Assembly: GCF_001557535.2 (NCBI RefSeq)
Contig: NZ_CP014306.1
Coordinates: 124,001 to 188,000 of the forward strand
DNA: 64,000 nt
Reading direction: 5' to 3'
Source of the DNA: Burkholderia sp. PAMC 26561
Lineage (GTDB): Bacteria > Pseudomonadota > Gammaproteobacteria > Burkholderiales > Burkholderiaceae
Each line of letters opens with the position of its first letter. Within the stretch, counting starts at the first letter, position 1. Below the pieces are notes generated by a model that was not told the origin of the DNA, did no database searches, and saw nothing but the letters and a program-made list of their open reading frames with translations. Below are positions 43,795 through 55,640 of this stretch, piece after piece. Position numbers and translations under genes: made by a program.

Positions 43795-43859
43795 GTAAAA
43801 AAATTACCGCGGTTAAGTGCATCTCCCGGTAAATATGGGAGACGCCGCTTAACCGCGGC
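43795..43859 (-). terminator. Large two-tier hairpin with U tract between carB and greA
   Basis: On the minus strand CCGCGGTTAAG (43848-43858) pairs with CTTAACCGCGG (43807-43817). An inner CTCCC/GGGAG stem lies inside, and the outer stem is followed by TAATTTTTTT. This is a rho-independent terminator layout for the carAB transcript upstream of greA. Confidence 0.75.
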
Positions 43860-43919
43860 CCTTGATACTTAGACTTCATATGGAGACTGCTGATACTGCT
43901 GAGACTCGAATCTGAAGCC

Positions 43920-47174
<3,255 letters not shown>

Positions 47175-47251
47175 AACTGCTCTCAATGATTGTGTTGCGT
47201 GTTTTGTTTTGTCGCTGCGTCAACCCAACTGCGTCGATTCAAATGCGTCAA

Positions 47252-48391
47252 TCAAGCCGCGACTTTCTGCGCTTCCATCAGGCCGACAAAGCGGTCGAAC
47301 AAGTACGCAATATCGTTCGGTCCCGGCGATGCCTCCGGATGTCCCTGGAAGCAGAACGCGGGTTTGTCGGTGAGCGCGAAGCCCTGCAGCGTGCCGTCGA
47401 ACAGCGACGTGTGCGTGACTTTTGCGTTGGCGGGGAGCGTGGATGCATCGACTGCAAAACCGTGGTTCTGCGACGTGATCACCACGCGGCCGTTTTCGAG
47501 GTCCTTCACCGGATGATTCGCGCCGTGATGGCCCGTCTTCATCTTCATGGTCCTGGCGCCTACGGCAAGACCCATGATCTGATGACCCAGGCAAATGCCG
47601 AACGTAGGAATGCCGCGCTCGATGAATTCACGGGTTGCGCGAATCGCGTAGTCGCACGGCTCCGGATCGCCGGGGCCGTTCGAGAGGAAGATGCCGTCGG
47701 GGTTCAGCGCGAGCGCGTCGGCGGCGGTGGCTTCAGCCGGCAGCACGGTGACGTGGCAACCACGCTCCGCGAGCATGCGCAGGATGTTGTACTTCACGCC
47801 GTAGTCGAACGCGACCACTCGGTATTGCGGCGCTTTCTGCTCGCCGTAACCGCTTTCCAGTTTCCATTCGGATTGCGTCCACTCGTACTTCTCTTTCGTG
47901 GAGACGACTTTTGCGAGATCCATGCCCGACAAACCCGGAAACGAGCGCGCGAGTTCGAGCGCCTTGACTTCGTCGTCACCAGCAAGAATGCAACCGTTCT
48001 GCGCGCCCTTGTCACGCAAGATGCGCGTGAGCTTGCGAGTATCGATATTGGAAATCGCGACGACGTTTTCGGCTTTCAGATAATCGGCAAGCGATTGTTC
48101 GGAACGAAAATTCGATGCGAGCACCGGCAGATCGCGGATGATCAAACCGGCGGCATGGACTTTGGTGGATTCGACATCTTCAGCGTTCACGCCGACATTG
48201 CCGATATGCGGGTACGTCAGCGTGACGATTTGCTGGGCGTAGCTCGGATCAGTCAGGATTTCCTGATAGCCGGTGATAGCGGTGTTGAACACCACTTCGC
48301 CGATCGTGTGACCGGACGCGCCGATCGAGTGACCACGAAAGACCGTGCCGTCGGCGAGTGCGAGGATTGCGGGAGAGAATGACGGCAACAC
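47252..48391 (-). CDS. carA: Carbamoyl-phosphate synthase small subunit
   Basis: CarA hydrolyses glutamine and channels ammonia to CarB; 379 residues. The N-terminal CarA domain begins [18 protein letters not shown]. The class I glutamine amidotransferase domain has the nucleophile cysteine in [15 protein letters not shown] and the catalytic His-Glu in [16 protein letters not shown] 48391 is taken as start because AAGGAG lies about six bases upstream; the next codon TTG 48388 is possible. A promoter with TATAAT lies some 265 bases upstream, giving a long leader. Confidence 0.97.
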   Translation of the reverse strand: MLPSFSPAILALADGTVFRGHSIGASGHTIGEVVFNTAITGYQEILTDPSYAQQIVTLTYPHIGNVGVNAEDVESTKVHAAGLIIRDLPVLASNFRSEQSLADYLKAENVVAISNIDTRKLTRILRDKGAQNGCILAGDDEVKALELARSFPGLSGMDLAKVVSTKEKYEWTQSEWKLESGYGEQKAPQYRVVAFDYGVKYNILRMLAERGCHVTVLPAEATAADALALNPDGIFLSNGPGDPEPCDYAIRATREFIERGIPTFGICLGHQIMGLAVGARTMKMKTGHHGANHPVKDLENGRVVITSQNHGFAVDASTLPANAKVTHTSLFDGTLQGFALTDKPAFCFQGHPEASPGPNDIAYLFDRFVGLMEAQKVAA

Positions 48392-48757
48392 GGGAGGCTC
48401 CTTGGGAACACCCTGTTGCCGACCTGTCATCCGACCGTGGGATCGCGCGCGGCCTTGTACGTGGCGCGTGCAGACCCGCATCGCGTTTCAAGGCGTTGGC
48501 GCATCACTCGCCTTTTTTTGCCGATGCACCTTCAGTCTGAAGAAGGGCGGATCGTGCGTCAGGCGGGTTGCGCGCATCGGGCCTTGAGCGCGGCGGATGA
48601 ACGATGAGTGGGAGGTAGGCGCTAGGGTGTAGGTTGATTTGCTCAAACCTTCGAATTATAGCCCGAAATAGCCCTTTCCTCCAAATTTGAGACGTGCCGC
48701 ACGCAAGACGCGTTCCAGGCTTGGAGCTGCAAACCACACCCGGCGGCCTTCTCCGAC
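48392..48757. other. Long leader and promoter region of carA
   Basis: No protein gene recognised. It contains the candidate carA promoter and a roughly 257-base untranslated leader. A small inverted repeat CTTCAG-A-CTGAAG lies near 48530, but no full attenuator (hairpin plus T tract on the minus strand) is visible. Confidence 0.5.
48655..48684 (-). promoter_or_regulatory. Candidate carA promoter
   Basis: TTGGAG at 48679-48684 and a perfect TATAAT at 48655-48660 on the minus strand, 18-base spacer. The predicted start is near 48648. Confidence 0.55.
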
Positions 48758-49993
48758 TCAGGAGACCACGCCCCCGCGCTTTTCAAGAACGCTGCTTGGC
48801 AGCACGTACCAGATCGCGCTTGCGATCTGCATCGCGATCAACCCGCCCCATGCGCTCAAGTGCGCGGCGACCGGATAGTGACCCGCTTGCACAGGCCAGT
48901 GCGAGAGCATCGCGCCAATGCCCACTTGCAGGCCGAAGATCAGGATGAACAGGACCAGCGTCAGCGTGCTGTGCGCGCGGCCGATCATGTGTGTCGGGAA
49001 ATATTCAGCCATCACGGCGTAGCTCAGGATGCCCGTGCCGCCGAAAATGCCATAACACGCAATCAGCAACGCGGGAGGGATTGGCGCGCGCATGAACATC
49101 AGTACCTGGACAAGTACGAACAGTCCCATGCCGAAGCCGCAAAACGCGTAAACCGTGATGCCGCGCCTTGCCAGACTCCGCGCCGCCGCGCCGAAACTGA
49201 CGCAGCCGATCATCATCGCAATACCGAGCACCGATACCAGCACAGCCGCATGGTGGGCGCTGAGGCCCATGACATCGAGCAGATAAGGCCGGATCCAGAG
49301 CGACTGCATGGCGTAGAAAACGCCCTGCGTCACCACCGAAAACGATGCGATCTTCCAGAACGCGCCGCTGCGCAAGATATGCCACGTGCCCTTGAACTGG
49401 GTGAGCATGTCCGCTTTTCGATGCCCGTCATCACGGTGTTCAGGTGCAAACAGGAAGATCGCTGCGGCCACGGCGAGCGTCATCACGACGAGGCCAAAGC
49501 AGATGTGACGCCAGTCGGTCACGCCCAGCGTCCATGCGAGCGGCGAGCCGACCACCACGCCGCCAAGACCGCCGACTGCCATGACAAAGCCGTTGACCAT
49601 CGGCAATTGCGCAACGGGAAGTATCTGGGCGAGCGCCTTGAACGCCGCGCTCATGCACACGGACACGCCCACGCCGATCAACAGGCGCCCAAGCATCATC
49701 CCGCCGATACCCCGCGCCGCGCCAAACACACCGATCCCGAGAGCCGCGAACAGCAGCATGCCGGCGGTGACACGGCGCGGCCCAAACCGGTCGAGCAACA
49801 TGCCCACGGGAATCTGCGCGGCCGCGAAGCCGAGAAAATACAGCGATGTCAGCAAGCCGAGATCGGCGCCCGACAGCCCCAGATCGTGCGTGATATACGG
49901 CGCGAAGCCCAGGTTCACGCCGCGGAACACGTACGAGACGAAGTAACCGGCCGAGAACAGGAAAAACACGCGAAGACGAACGGATGACGTCAT
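48758..49993 (-). CDS. MFS transporter
   Basis: A 411-residue major facilitator with twelve predicted helices. The first helices contain GYFVSYVFRGVNLGFAPYI, and the loop between helices 2 and 3 carries the MFS motif A-like GMLLDRFGPRRVTAG. There is a cytoplasmic loop around APEHRDDGHRKADML between the two halves. Relatives export or import small organic anions, cyanate or drugs; the substrate is not evident. ATG 49993 is chosen as the typical start directly before helix 1. It lies upstream of carA on the same strand without an obvious strong terminator between them. Confidence 0.88.
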   Translation of the reverse strand: MTSSVRLRVFFLFSAGYFVSYVFRGVNLGFAPYITHDLGLSGADLGLLTSLYFLGFAAAQIPVGMLLDRFGPRRVTAGMLLFAALGIGVFGAARGIGGMMLGRLLIGVGVSVCMSAAFKALAQILPVAQLPMVNGFVMAVGGLGGVVVGSPLAWTLGVTDWRHICFGLVVMTLAVAAAIFLFAPEHRDDGHRKADMLTQFKGTWHILRSGAFWKIASFSVVTQGVFYAMQSLWIRPYLLDVMGLSAHHAAVLVSVLGIAMMIGCVSFGAAARSLARRGITVYAFCGFGMGLFVLVQVLMFMRAPIPPALLIACYGIFGGTGILSYAVMAEYFPTHMIGRAHSTLTLVLFILIFGLQVGIGAMLSHWPVQAGHYPVAAHLSAWGGLIAMQIASAIWYVLPSSVLEKRGGVVS

Positions 49994-50052
49994 GTGCAGC
50001 GCAGGGCTTTTTTGGAATTGAAGCGGAAGTTTAACTTGCCGGCCCAAATGGA

Positions 50053-50078
50053 AACGCCGTCACCTTGGTGACGGCGTG
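50053..50078 (-). terminator. Terminator after mltD
   Basis: ACGCCGTCACC / GGTGACGGCGT with a two-base apex, followed by TTTCC on the minus strand, 26 bases beyond the mltD stop. The T tract is short. Confidence 0.65.
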
Positions 50079-50103
50079 GATTCTTGACCGCGTGGACAAC
50101 GAA

Positions 50104-51747
50104 TTATTTCTTCTTTTTCTCGACGGTCTTCGTACTTTTCGATACTGCCACTGCCGGCCTGCCTTTCGCAGGCGCGCTGGCTTTCTCGGCGACACGCGTT
50201 ACCTTGACCGGCGCCGCGCTTGCCTTGCCGTTGCGCGCGCTGACGCCCTTCGACTGCGGCGCGTGCGTGCCGATCTTCGACACACCGCCCCTCGTCCGGC
50301 TTGTCGCGCTCACCGTTTCCACGCGAACCGGACCGGGCTCAGCCGGCACCGCACGGCCGACCGGCACATGCAGCACGATCAACTGGCCCGGCAGGACCGT
50401 ATCGCGATGCGTCCGGTTCCAGCCCTTCAGTTGACCGACCGACACGTTGTATCGATCAGCGAACGTGGACATGGACTGCGCGCGGCGAACGCGAATCAGC
50501 ATCTTGCGGGTATCGGGGACGTCGGGTTCGACGGCGAGCATCGCGCTTTCGGCGACGTCGGCGCTGATGTCCTCGTCGTCGTCATCGCCGCGCGGCACCA
50601 CGATGGTCGATCCCGCCTTCAGCCGCATGCCAGCCGGAATGCGGTTCACGGACATCAGCGTATCGGGGTCCACACCGATCTTTTGCGCGATCATTGCAGG
50701 CGTCGCGCGTTCGCTCACCGTATAAGTGGTCCACGACGACAACGCGCCTGAATACGTCTTCAGGTTTTTCTGGAAGGTGTTGGCGTTATCGAACGGAAGC
50801 AGGATTTGCGGGTTGGTCGCGCCCAGGATCACCGGCTTCGCAAACGACGGATTCAGCGAACGGAACTCTTCCACGGTCATGCCGGCGAGCCGGGCGGCCA
50901 TGGTCACATCGATATCGCGCGCCGTGGTCACGGTCACGAAATACGGATGGTTCGGGATATCAGGCAACGTGAGCCCGTACATCTGCGGATTCGCGATGAT
51001 GTTCTTCACGGCCTGCAGCTTCGGCACGTAGTTCCGCGTCTCGTTCGGCATGCGCAGGCTTTGATAGTCCGTCGGCAAGCCGAGCGCTTCGTTCTTCGCA
51101 ATCGCGCGCTGGACACTGCCCTCGCCCCAGTTGTACGCGGCGAGCGCCAGATGCCAGTCGCCGAACATGTCGTGGAGCCGTGACAAATAGTCGAGCGCTG
51201 CACTGGTGGATGCCAGCACGTCGCGCCGTTCATCCTGAAACATGTTCTGCTTCAGGTTGTAGTCGCGGCCGGTGCCCGGCACGAACTGCCACATGCCGGC
51301 GGCTTTTGCCACGGAAAGCGCCTGCGGGTTATAAGCCGATTCGATGAACGGCAGCAACGCGAGCTCGGTCGGCATGTGCCGCTGCTCGAGTTCCTCGACG
51401 ATGTGATACAGATATTTCTGTGACCGCCCGGTCATGCGCTCGACGTAATCGGGGCGCTGCGCGTACCAGTTCACCTGCATGTCGACCAGGTCGCTTTGCA
51501 GATCGGGAATCTGGAAACCACGGCGGATACGGCCCCACAAGTCACCGTCAGGTCCGGAAAGCGAATCGACGGACGTCTTGTCGACGTTGATCGTTTCCTT
51601 GGCGGCAGAGGTCTTGCGGATGGTGTCAGCTACGGCTTGCTGCTTCTCGGCGGAAGGGAGTGAAGATAGGGAGTTGGTCGCTGTCGGCCCCTGGCTGGCA
51701 CATGCAGCCAAAGTCAGGACGAGTAGCGCACTAAAAATCAATCGCAT
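50104..51747 (-). CDS. mltD: Membrane-bound lytic murein transglycosylase D (MltD-like)
   Basis: Cleaves peptidoglycan glycan strands at the outer membrane, leaving anhydro-muropeptides; 547 residues. The lipoprotein signal ends in LAAC (MRLIFSALLVLTLAAC). The SLT domain has the catalytic glutamate in LPFIESAYNPQALSVAKAAG and MWQFVPGTGRDYNL. Two LysM modules follow (YTVSERATPAMIAQKIGVD and VRRAQSMSTFADRYNVSVGQ), and the C-terminus is a basic low-complexity tail ending TKTVEKKKK. ATG 51747 opens the signal peptide. It is upstream of no same-strand partner within its transcript; gloB lies further up. Confidence 0.95.
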   Translation of the reverse strand: MRLIFSALLVLTLAACASQGPTATNSLSSLPSAEKQQAVADTIRKTSAAKETINVDKTSVDSLSGPDGDLWGRIRRGFQIPDLQSDLVDMQVNWYAQRPDYVERMTGRSQKYLYHIVEELEQRHMPTELALLPFIESAYNPQALSVAKAAGMWQFVPGTGRDYNLKQNMFQDERRDVLASTSAALDYLSRLHDMFGDWHLALAAYNWGEGSVQRAIAKNEALGLPTDYQSLRMPNETRNYVPKLQAVKNIIANPQMYGLTLPDIPNHPYFVTVTTARDIDVTMAARLAGMTVEEFRSLNPSFAKPVILGATNPQILLPFDNANTFQKNLKTYSGALSSWTTYTVSERATPAMIAQKIGVDPDTLMSVNRIPAGMRLKAGSTIVVPRGDDDDEDISADVAESAMLAVEPDVPDTRKMLIRVRRAQSMSTFADRYNVSVGQLKGWNRTHRDTVLPGQLIVLHVPVGRAVPAEPGPVRVETVSATSRTRGGVSKIGTHAPQSKGVSARNGKASAAPVKVTRVAEKASAPAKGRPAVAVSKSTKTVEKKKK

Positions 51748-51904
51748 GAACGTCTCGGATTCCAAAAAATGTGCTTGGAAATTTGGACCCGATAGTACGG
51801 AACCGCACGCATCACGTCAATATAAATGCAAAAAACGCAGCAAAATCCGGGACCTGCAAAGCATTTCAACGTTTCAGATGAAGATAACCGCAGCGGATTG
51901 CGGG

Positions 51905-52708
51905 TTAGCGAAATTTGTCTTTCCAGCCGCGCATGAGCGTGAAGGCATCGAGGCGGTCGCGCACCGGACGCTCGAACTGGGCGGCGAGCGCGGCCTGGAC
52001 GTCTTCATTGTCGACACGCAGGAACGGATTGGCCTTGCGTTCGTGCGAAAGCGTGGTGGGAATGGTCGGCTCATTGCGCGTGCGCAGGCTGTGCGCGTCC
52101 TTGTCCCACGCCACAAGTGCCGCATTGTCAGGGTCCGCCGCGCGTGCAAAACGGATGTTCGACAGCGTATATTCGTGCGCGCAGTGAACGAGCGTTGCGT
52201 CTGGAAGTGCGGCAAGGGCGTCGAGGGAAGCCAGCATCTGCTGCGGCGTGCCCTCGAAAAGGCGGCCGCAACCGCTTGCAAAAAGTGTGTCGCCGCAAAA
52301 GAGATGCGGCGTGTCTTGCGGGTCTGCCGCCTGGAAATAAGCGATGTGGCCGGCGGTGTGGCCGGGCACGTCGATAACCGAGCATTCCAGCGCCGGACTC
52401 GCGATACTTACAATATCGCCCTGCTTCACGCGCCGCGTCAGATGGTCGATCGCCTCGCTGGCCGGGCCGATCACGGGGATTTCACCATCGGCCGATCGGC
52501 TAACGAGCAATTTTGCGACGCCGCCGACGTGGTCGTGATGATGGTGCGTGAGTAAAATAGCAGTCAGCCGCCAACCGCGTTTCGTCAGATAGGCTTCAAC
52601 AGGCGCGGCTTCGCCCGGATCGACAACGACGGCATCTTGTCCGTCGGAAATCACCCAGATGTAGTTGTCTTCAAACGCCGGAACCGGCACGTACTCAAGC
52701 GTTTTCAT
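51905..52708 (-). CDS. gloB: Hydroxyacylglutathione hydrolase (glyoxalase II)
   Basis: Hydrolyses S-lactoylglutathione to D-lactate and glutathione in methylglyoxal detoxification; 267 residues. The metallo-beta-lactamase metal motif is LLTHHHHDHVGGV near 55-67, with further ligands in VPGHTAGHIAYF, FCGDTLFASGCGRLFEG and VHCAHEYTLSN. The C-terminal helical part with LRTRNEPTIPTTLSHERKAN is glyoxalase II specific. ATG 52708 is family-typical. It is divergent from the methyltransferase gene, with only 18 bases between start codons, a pairing common in proteobacteria. Confidence 0.96.
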   Translation of the reverse strand: MKTLEYVPVPAFEDNYIWVISDGQDAVVVDPGEAAPVEAYLTKRGWRLTAILLTHHHHDHVGGVAKLLVSRSADGEIPVIGPASEAIDHLTRRVKQGDIVSIASPALECSVIDVPGHTAGHIAYFQAADPQDTPHLFCGDTLFASGCGRLFEGTPQQMLASLDALAALPDATLVHCAHEYTLSNIRFARAADPDNAALVAWDKDAHSLRTRNEPTIPTTLSHERKANPFLRVDNEDVQAALAAQFERPVRDRLDAFTLMRGWKDKFR

Positions 52709-52726
52709 AAGGCGACTCACCCGAAC

Positions 52727-53572
52727 ATGTCAGAGCGAACGATTATAGACTGGCCCGCCTGGACCGTTTCTGCGCCCGGCCGCTACGTGCTCGACTGGGA
52801 GCAGGCGCAGCTCGACCGCGTGGTATCGGATATTTTCGGCTATCACGCCCTGCAACTGGGCCTGCCCGGGCTCGACGCGCTGCGGGAGAATCGCATGCCG
52901 TATCGCGGCCTCGTGCTCGATACCGCCAGCGCCGCGAGCGCGCCTTTCACACTGCCGCCCGCCATTTCCGCCGATGCACGGCCGGGCGTGACCGCGCTGC
53001 CATCGGCGAGCCGCGGTTTGCACGCGCCCTCGGGCCGCAGCGCCGTATGGTGCGACCTGCTGGACTTGCCGTTCGAGGCGCAGAGCGTGGATCTGCTCGT
53101 GATGCCGCATACGCTTGAATTCACGAGTGATCCGCACAGGCTGTTGCGCGAGGCCGAACGCGTGCTGATGCCCGAGGGCCAGTTGATCATTCTCGGCTTC
53201 AATTCGCTCAGTTTGTGGGGCGCGCGGCAATCGCTCGGCAAGGTCGCCGGCAGGCCGTTCGTGCCGTCGGCGCATGAAATGATCGCGTTCACGCGGATCA
53301 AGGACTGGATCAAGTTGCTTGGATTCGATCTTGAACGCGGGCGCTTCGGCTGCTATCGTCCGCCGCTGCTGACTGATCAGTGGCTTGCGCGCTATCAGTT
53401 CATGGAAGCCGCAGGAGACCGCTGGTGGCCCATATTTGGCGCGGCCTACATGATCACCGCCATCAAGCGCGTGCGCGGCATGCGCCTGATCGGGCCTCGC
53501 AAGCTGAAAAAACCCGCCCTCGCACCGGGCCTGGCCCCGGTCGCCACGCCGCACACACGCAACGAGCATTGA
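52727..53572 (+). CDS. SAM-dependent methyltransferase (type 11-like)
   Basis: A 281-residue class I methyltransferase. The region [24 protein letters not shown] corresponds to the later SAM-binding strands, followed by [23 protein letters not shown], typical of Methyltransf_11. The N-terminal glycine-rich SAM loop is poorly conserved, so the cofactor site may be unusual. Relatives opposite gloB and before rnhA are frequent in proteobacteria, with unknown substrate. The start ATG 52727 is chosen to avoid running into gloB. Its stop overlaps the rnhA start (TGATG). Confidence 0.82.
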   Translation: MSERTIIDWPAWTVSAPGRYVLDWEQAQLDRVVSDIFGYHALQLGLPGLDALRENRMPYRGLVLDTASAASAPFTLPPAISADARPGVTALPSASRGLHAPSGRSAVWCDLLDLPFEAQSVDLLVMPHTLEFTSDPHRLLREAERVLMPEGQLIILGFNSLSLWGARQSLGKVAGRPFVPSAHEMIAFTRIKDWIKLLGFDLERGRFGCYRPPLLTDQWLARYQFMEAAGDRWWPIFGAAYMITAIKRVRGMRLIGPRKLKKPALAPGLAPVATPHTRNEH

Positions 53573-54030
53573 TGACCTTGAATTCCACAGACAAAGTAAT
53601 CGATATCTACACGGACGGTGCCTGCAAGGGCAATCCCGGCCCGGGCGGCTGGGGCGCGCTGTTGCGCTTCGGCGACCAGGAAAAGGAGTTGTTCGGCGGC
53701 GAGACGCCGACGACCAACAACCGCATGGAGCTGATGGGCGTGATTTCCGCGCTCGAGGCACTGAAGCGTCCGTGCCGGGTCGTGATCCACACCGATTCGC
53801 AATATGTGCAGAAAGGCATCAGCGAATGGATCCATGGCTGGAAAAAGAAGAACTGGATGACGGCAGCGAAAACGCCCGTCAAGAACGCGGATCTCTGGAA
53901 ACGGCTCGATGCACTCGTGGTCCAGCACCAGATCGAATGGCGCTGGGTGAAAGGCCACGCCGGCCATCCGGAAAATGAACGTGCCGATGCGCTCGCAAAT
54001 CGCGGCGTGACTTCACTCGCCGAAGGCTAA
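53572..54030 (+). CDS. rnhA: Ribonuclease HI
   Basis: Degrades RNA in RNA-DNA hybrids, for primer and R-loop removal; 152 residues. The catalytic carboxylates are in [17 protein letters not shown] (Asp), [10 protein letters not shown] (Glu), [14 protein letters not shown] (Asp) and NERADALAN (Asp), and the basic handle is [11 protein letters not shown]. The start overlaps the methyltransferase stop, and dnaQ follows after 12 bases, a classical rnhA-dnaQ pairing here in the same orientation. No anomalies. Confidence 0.97.
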   Translation: MTLNSTDKVIDIYTDGACKGNPGPGGWGALLRFGDQEKELFGGETPTTNNRMELMGVISALEALKRPCRVVIHTDSQYVQKGISEWIHGWKKKNWMTAAKTPVKNADLWKRLDALVVQHQIEWRWVKGHAGHPENERADALANRGVTSLAEG

Positions 54031-54042
54031 CTTTCTATCTCC

Positions 54043-54780
54043 ATGCGCCAACTCGTACTCGACACCGAAACAACCGGCCTCAACGCCCGCACGGGCGACC
54101 GTATTATTGAAATTGGCTGCGTCGAGCTTGTGAATCGACGGCTGACCGGTAACAACCTGCACTTCTACGTGAATCCGGGGCGCGACAGCGATCCGGGCGC
54201 GCTCGCGGTGCACGGCCTCACTACGGAATTTCTCAGCGATAAACCCAAGTTCGCGGACATCGCGCATGAGCTGCGCGACTTCGTGGCAGGCGCCGAGCTG
54301 ATCATCCATAACGCACCGTTCGACGTTGGTTTCATGGACGTCGAGTTCGCCCTTCTCGGCATGCCTTGCGTGAAGGAAGTCTGCGGCGGCGTGATCGACA
54401 CACTGGTGAACGCGAAGCAGATGTTCCCCGGCAAGCGCAATTCGCTCGATGCATTGTGCGACCGGTTTGGCATCAGCAACGCGCACCGGACGCTGCATGG
54501 CGCCCTGCTCGACTCGGAGTTGCTCGCGGAAGTTTATCTGGCGATGACGCGCGGTCAGGAAAGCCTCGTCATCGACATGCTTGGCGAAATGCCGACGTCC
54601 GGGCCGGGTCATGCGCCGCGTATCGCGCTGGATGATCTGCAGTTGCCGGTGCTGCTCGCATCGGAGGAAGAACTGAGTGCGCATCTCGCCGCACTCGATG
54701 ACCTGGACAAAGCAGTCAAAGGGACCAGCGTTTGGAGAATCGAAACGGTTGTTGGTGTCGAGGTTTCGGCGGCGCCTTGA
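54043..54780 (+). CDS. dnaQ: DNA polymerase III epsilon subunit (proofreading exonuclease)
   Basis: The 3'-5' proofreading exonuclease of the replicative polymerase; 245 residues. The three exonuclease motifs are LVLDTETTGLN (DxE) at the N-terminus, IIHNAPFDVGFMDVEF, and HGALLDSELLAEVYL with the HxxxxD of DnaQ-type enzymes. A C-terminal region of about 60 residues with a short alpha-subunit-binding tail follows. It is 12 bases after rnhA and probably co-transcribed. tRNA-Val follows on the same strand. Confidence 0.96.
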   Translation: MRQLVLDTETTGLNARTGDRIIEIGCVELVNRRLTGNNLHFYVNPGRDSDPGALAVHGLTTEFLSDKPKFADIAHELRDFVAGAELIIHNAPFDVGFMDVEFALLGMPCVKEVCGGVIDTLVNAKQMFPGKRNSLDALCDRFGISNAHRTLHGALLDSELLAEVYLAMTRGQESLVIDMLGEMPTSGPGHAPRIALDDLQLPVLLASEEELSAHLAALDDLDKAVKGTSVWRIETVVGVEVSAAP

Positions 54781-54858
54781 AACGGGACCCGAATTATTGA
54801 AGCGCCGGAAGATTCTCTTTACGAAACGGCGAAGCTCTGACATAATCCAAAGCTCTTC

Positions 54859-54933
54859 GGGTGGTTAGCTCAGCGGTAGAGCACTGCCTTCACACGGCAG
54901 GGGTCACAGGTTCAATCCCTGTACCACCCACCA
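54859..54933 (+). tRNA. tRNA-Val (anticodon CAC)
   Basis: A 75-base cloverleaf: acceptor GGGTGGT / ACCACCC, anticodon stem CTGCC/GGCAG with loop TTCACAC (anticodon CAC), T loop TTCAATC and encoded CCA. It lies 78 bases after dnaQ on the same strand. Confidence 0.95.
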
Positions 54934-55295
54934 GGATTTCGCGGTTGAATTTGCATCGCGTAGAAAAGGCCCTCAGGCGAAAGCTTGAGGGCCTTTTTTT
55001 ATTCGCGCACCTGCTTTGCATCGCTCACGCCGCATCACGCTGATGCCATCCCCACAATCAGACTTCGATGCCGGCCCGCCATTCATTGACCGATCTCAAA
55101 GTGCGGCTCGGAATTGTCCCATCGCGTTTCAGATTGCGCCGATATCCACCCTACCTTATTAAATTTACACTCGCTGATTCAATTTGATTTCGAAAATTAA
55201 CGCGGCTCGCGTCGCAGATAAAGCATTTTTTTAAAAACGCCAGATTGAATCAGGTTAATAAAACAATTGTTCATCAAACTGGACAAACTAACTCG
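54934..55295. other. AT-rich gene-free stretch after tRNA-Val
   Basis: After the tRNA terminator, the region from about 55130 is AT-rich compared with its surroundings. No gene and no copy of the tRNA 3' end is seen. It leads into the AT-rich orphan membrane protein gene. Confidence 0.5.
54964..55000 (+). terminator. Terminator after tRNA-Val
   Basis: AAAGGCCCTCA / TGAGGGCCTTT with an inner GC-GAAA-GC tetraloop, followed by seven T on the plus strand. Confidence 0.9.
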
Positions 55296-55637
55296 ATGAG
55301 GTTTCAAGTGGACTCCAACGACTCAGTCAACAAATTCATGGGCGGCCTGTTCTTTGGTGCTCTCGTAACCACCGTCATAGCGTTGGCAATAGGATTTCTC
55401 GTCGATTCGTTTTCAATTCTCGCCCGATTACACTCGCTGCATCAAATCCTTGTTTCGGCAGTCATCGCCGCACTTACGCTGATAACACGTCCCGTGTTAT
55501 TAAAAACCGTCTGGAGCAGCCGACGCGACCCGTTTCTCCTCGACCAAGACGTCACCGCGATTATTCAAGGAAGAGCCTTGGGAATTGTTTTCGGAATTAT
55601 TATGGCAATCCTTATCCAAAACTATGTTATTGGCTGA
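55296..55637 (+). CDS. Orphan membrane protein in AT-rich DNA
   Basis: A 113-residue protein with three hydrophobic segments: LFFGALVTTVIALAIGFLV (about 18-36), ILVSAVIAALTLIT (about 52-65) and LGIVFGIIMAILIQNYVIG at the C-terminus. A TTG 51 bases upstream in frame could extend it by 17 residues. No good ribosome binding site is seen before ATG 55296. Codon and base use are clearly more AT-rich than the flanking genes, a sign of recent acquisition. It ends three bases before the end of the convergent TPR-glycosyltransferase gene. The family is not recognised. Confidence 0.6.
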   Translation: MRFQVDSNDSVNKFMGGLFFGALVTTVIALAIGFLVDSFSILARLHSLHQILVSAVIAALTLITRPVLLKTVWSSRRDPFLLDQDVTAIIQGRALGIVFGIIMAILIQNYVIG

Positions 55638-55640
55638 AAA

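Noticed and set aside
54859..55640. Integration at tRNA-Val with a duplicated tRNA end
   Set aside because: No second copy of the tRNA 3' segment and no integrase gene were seen.
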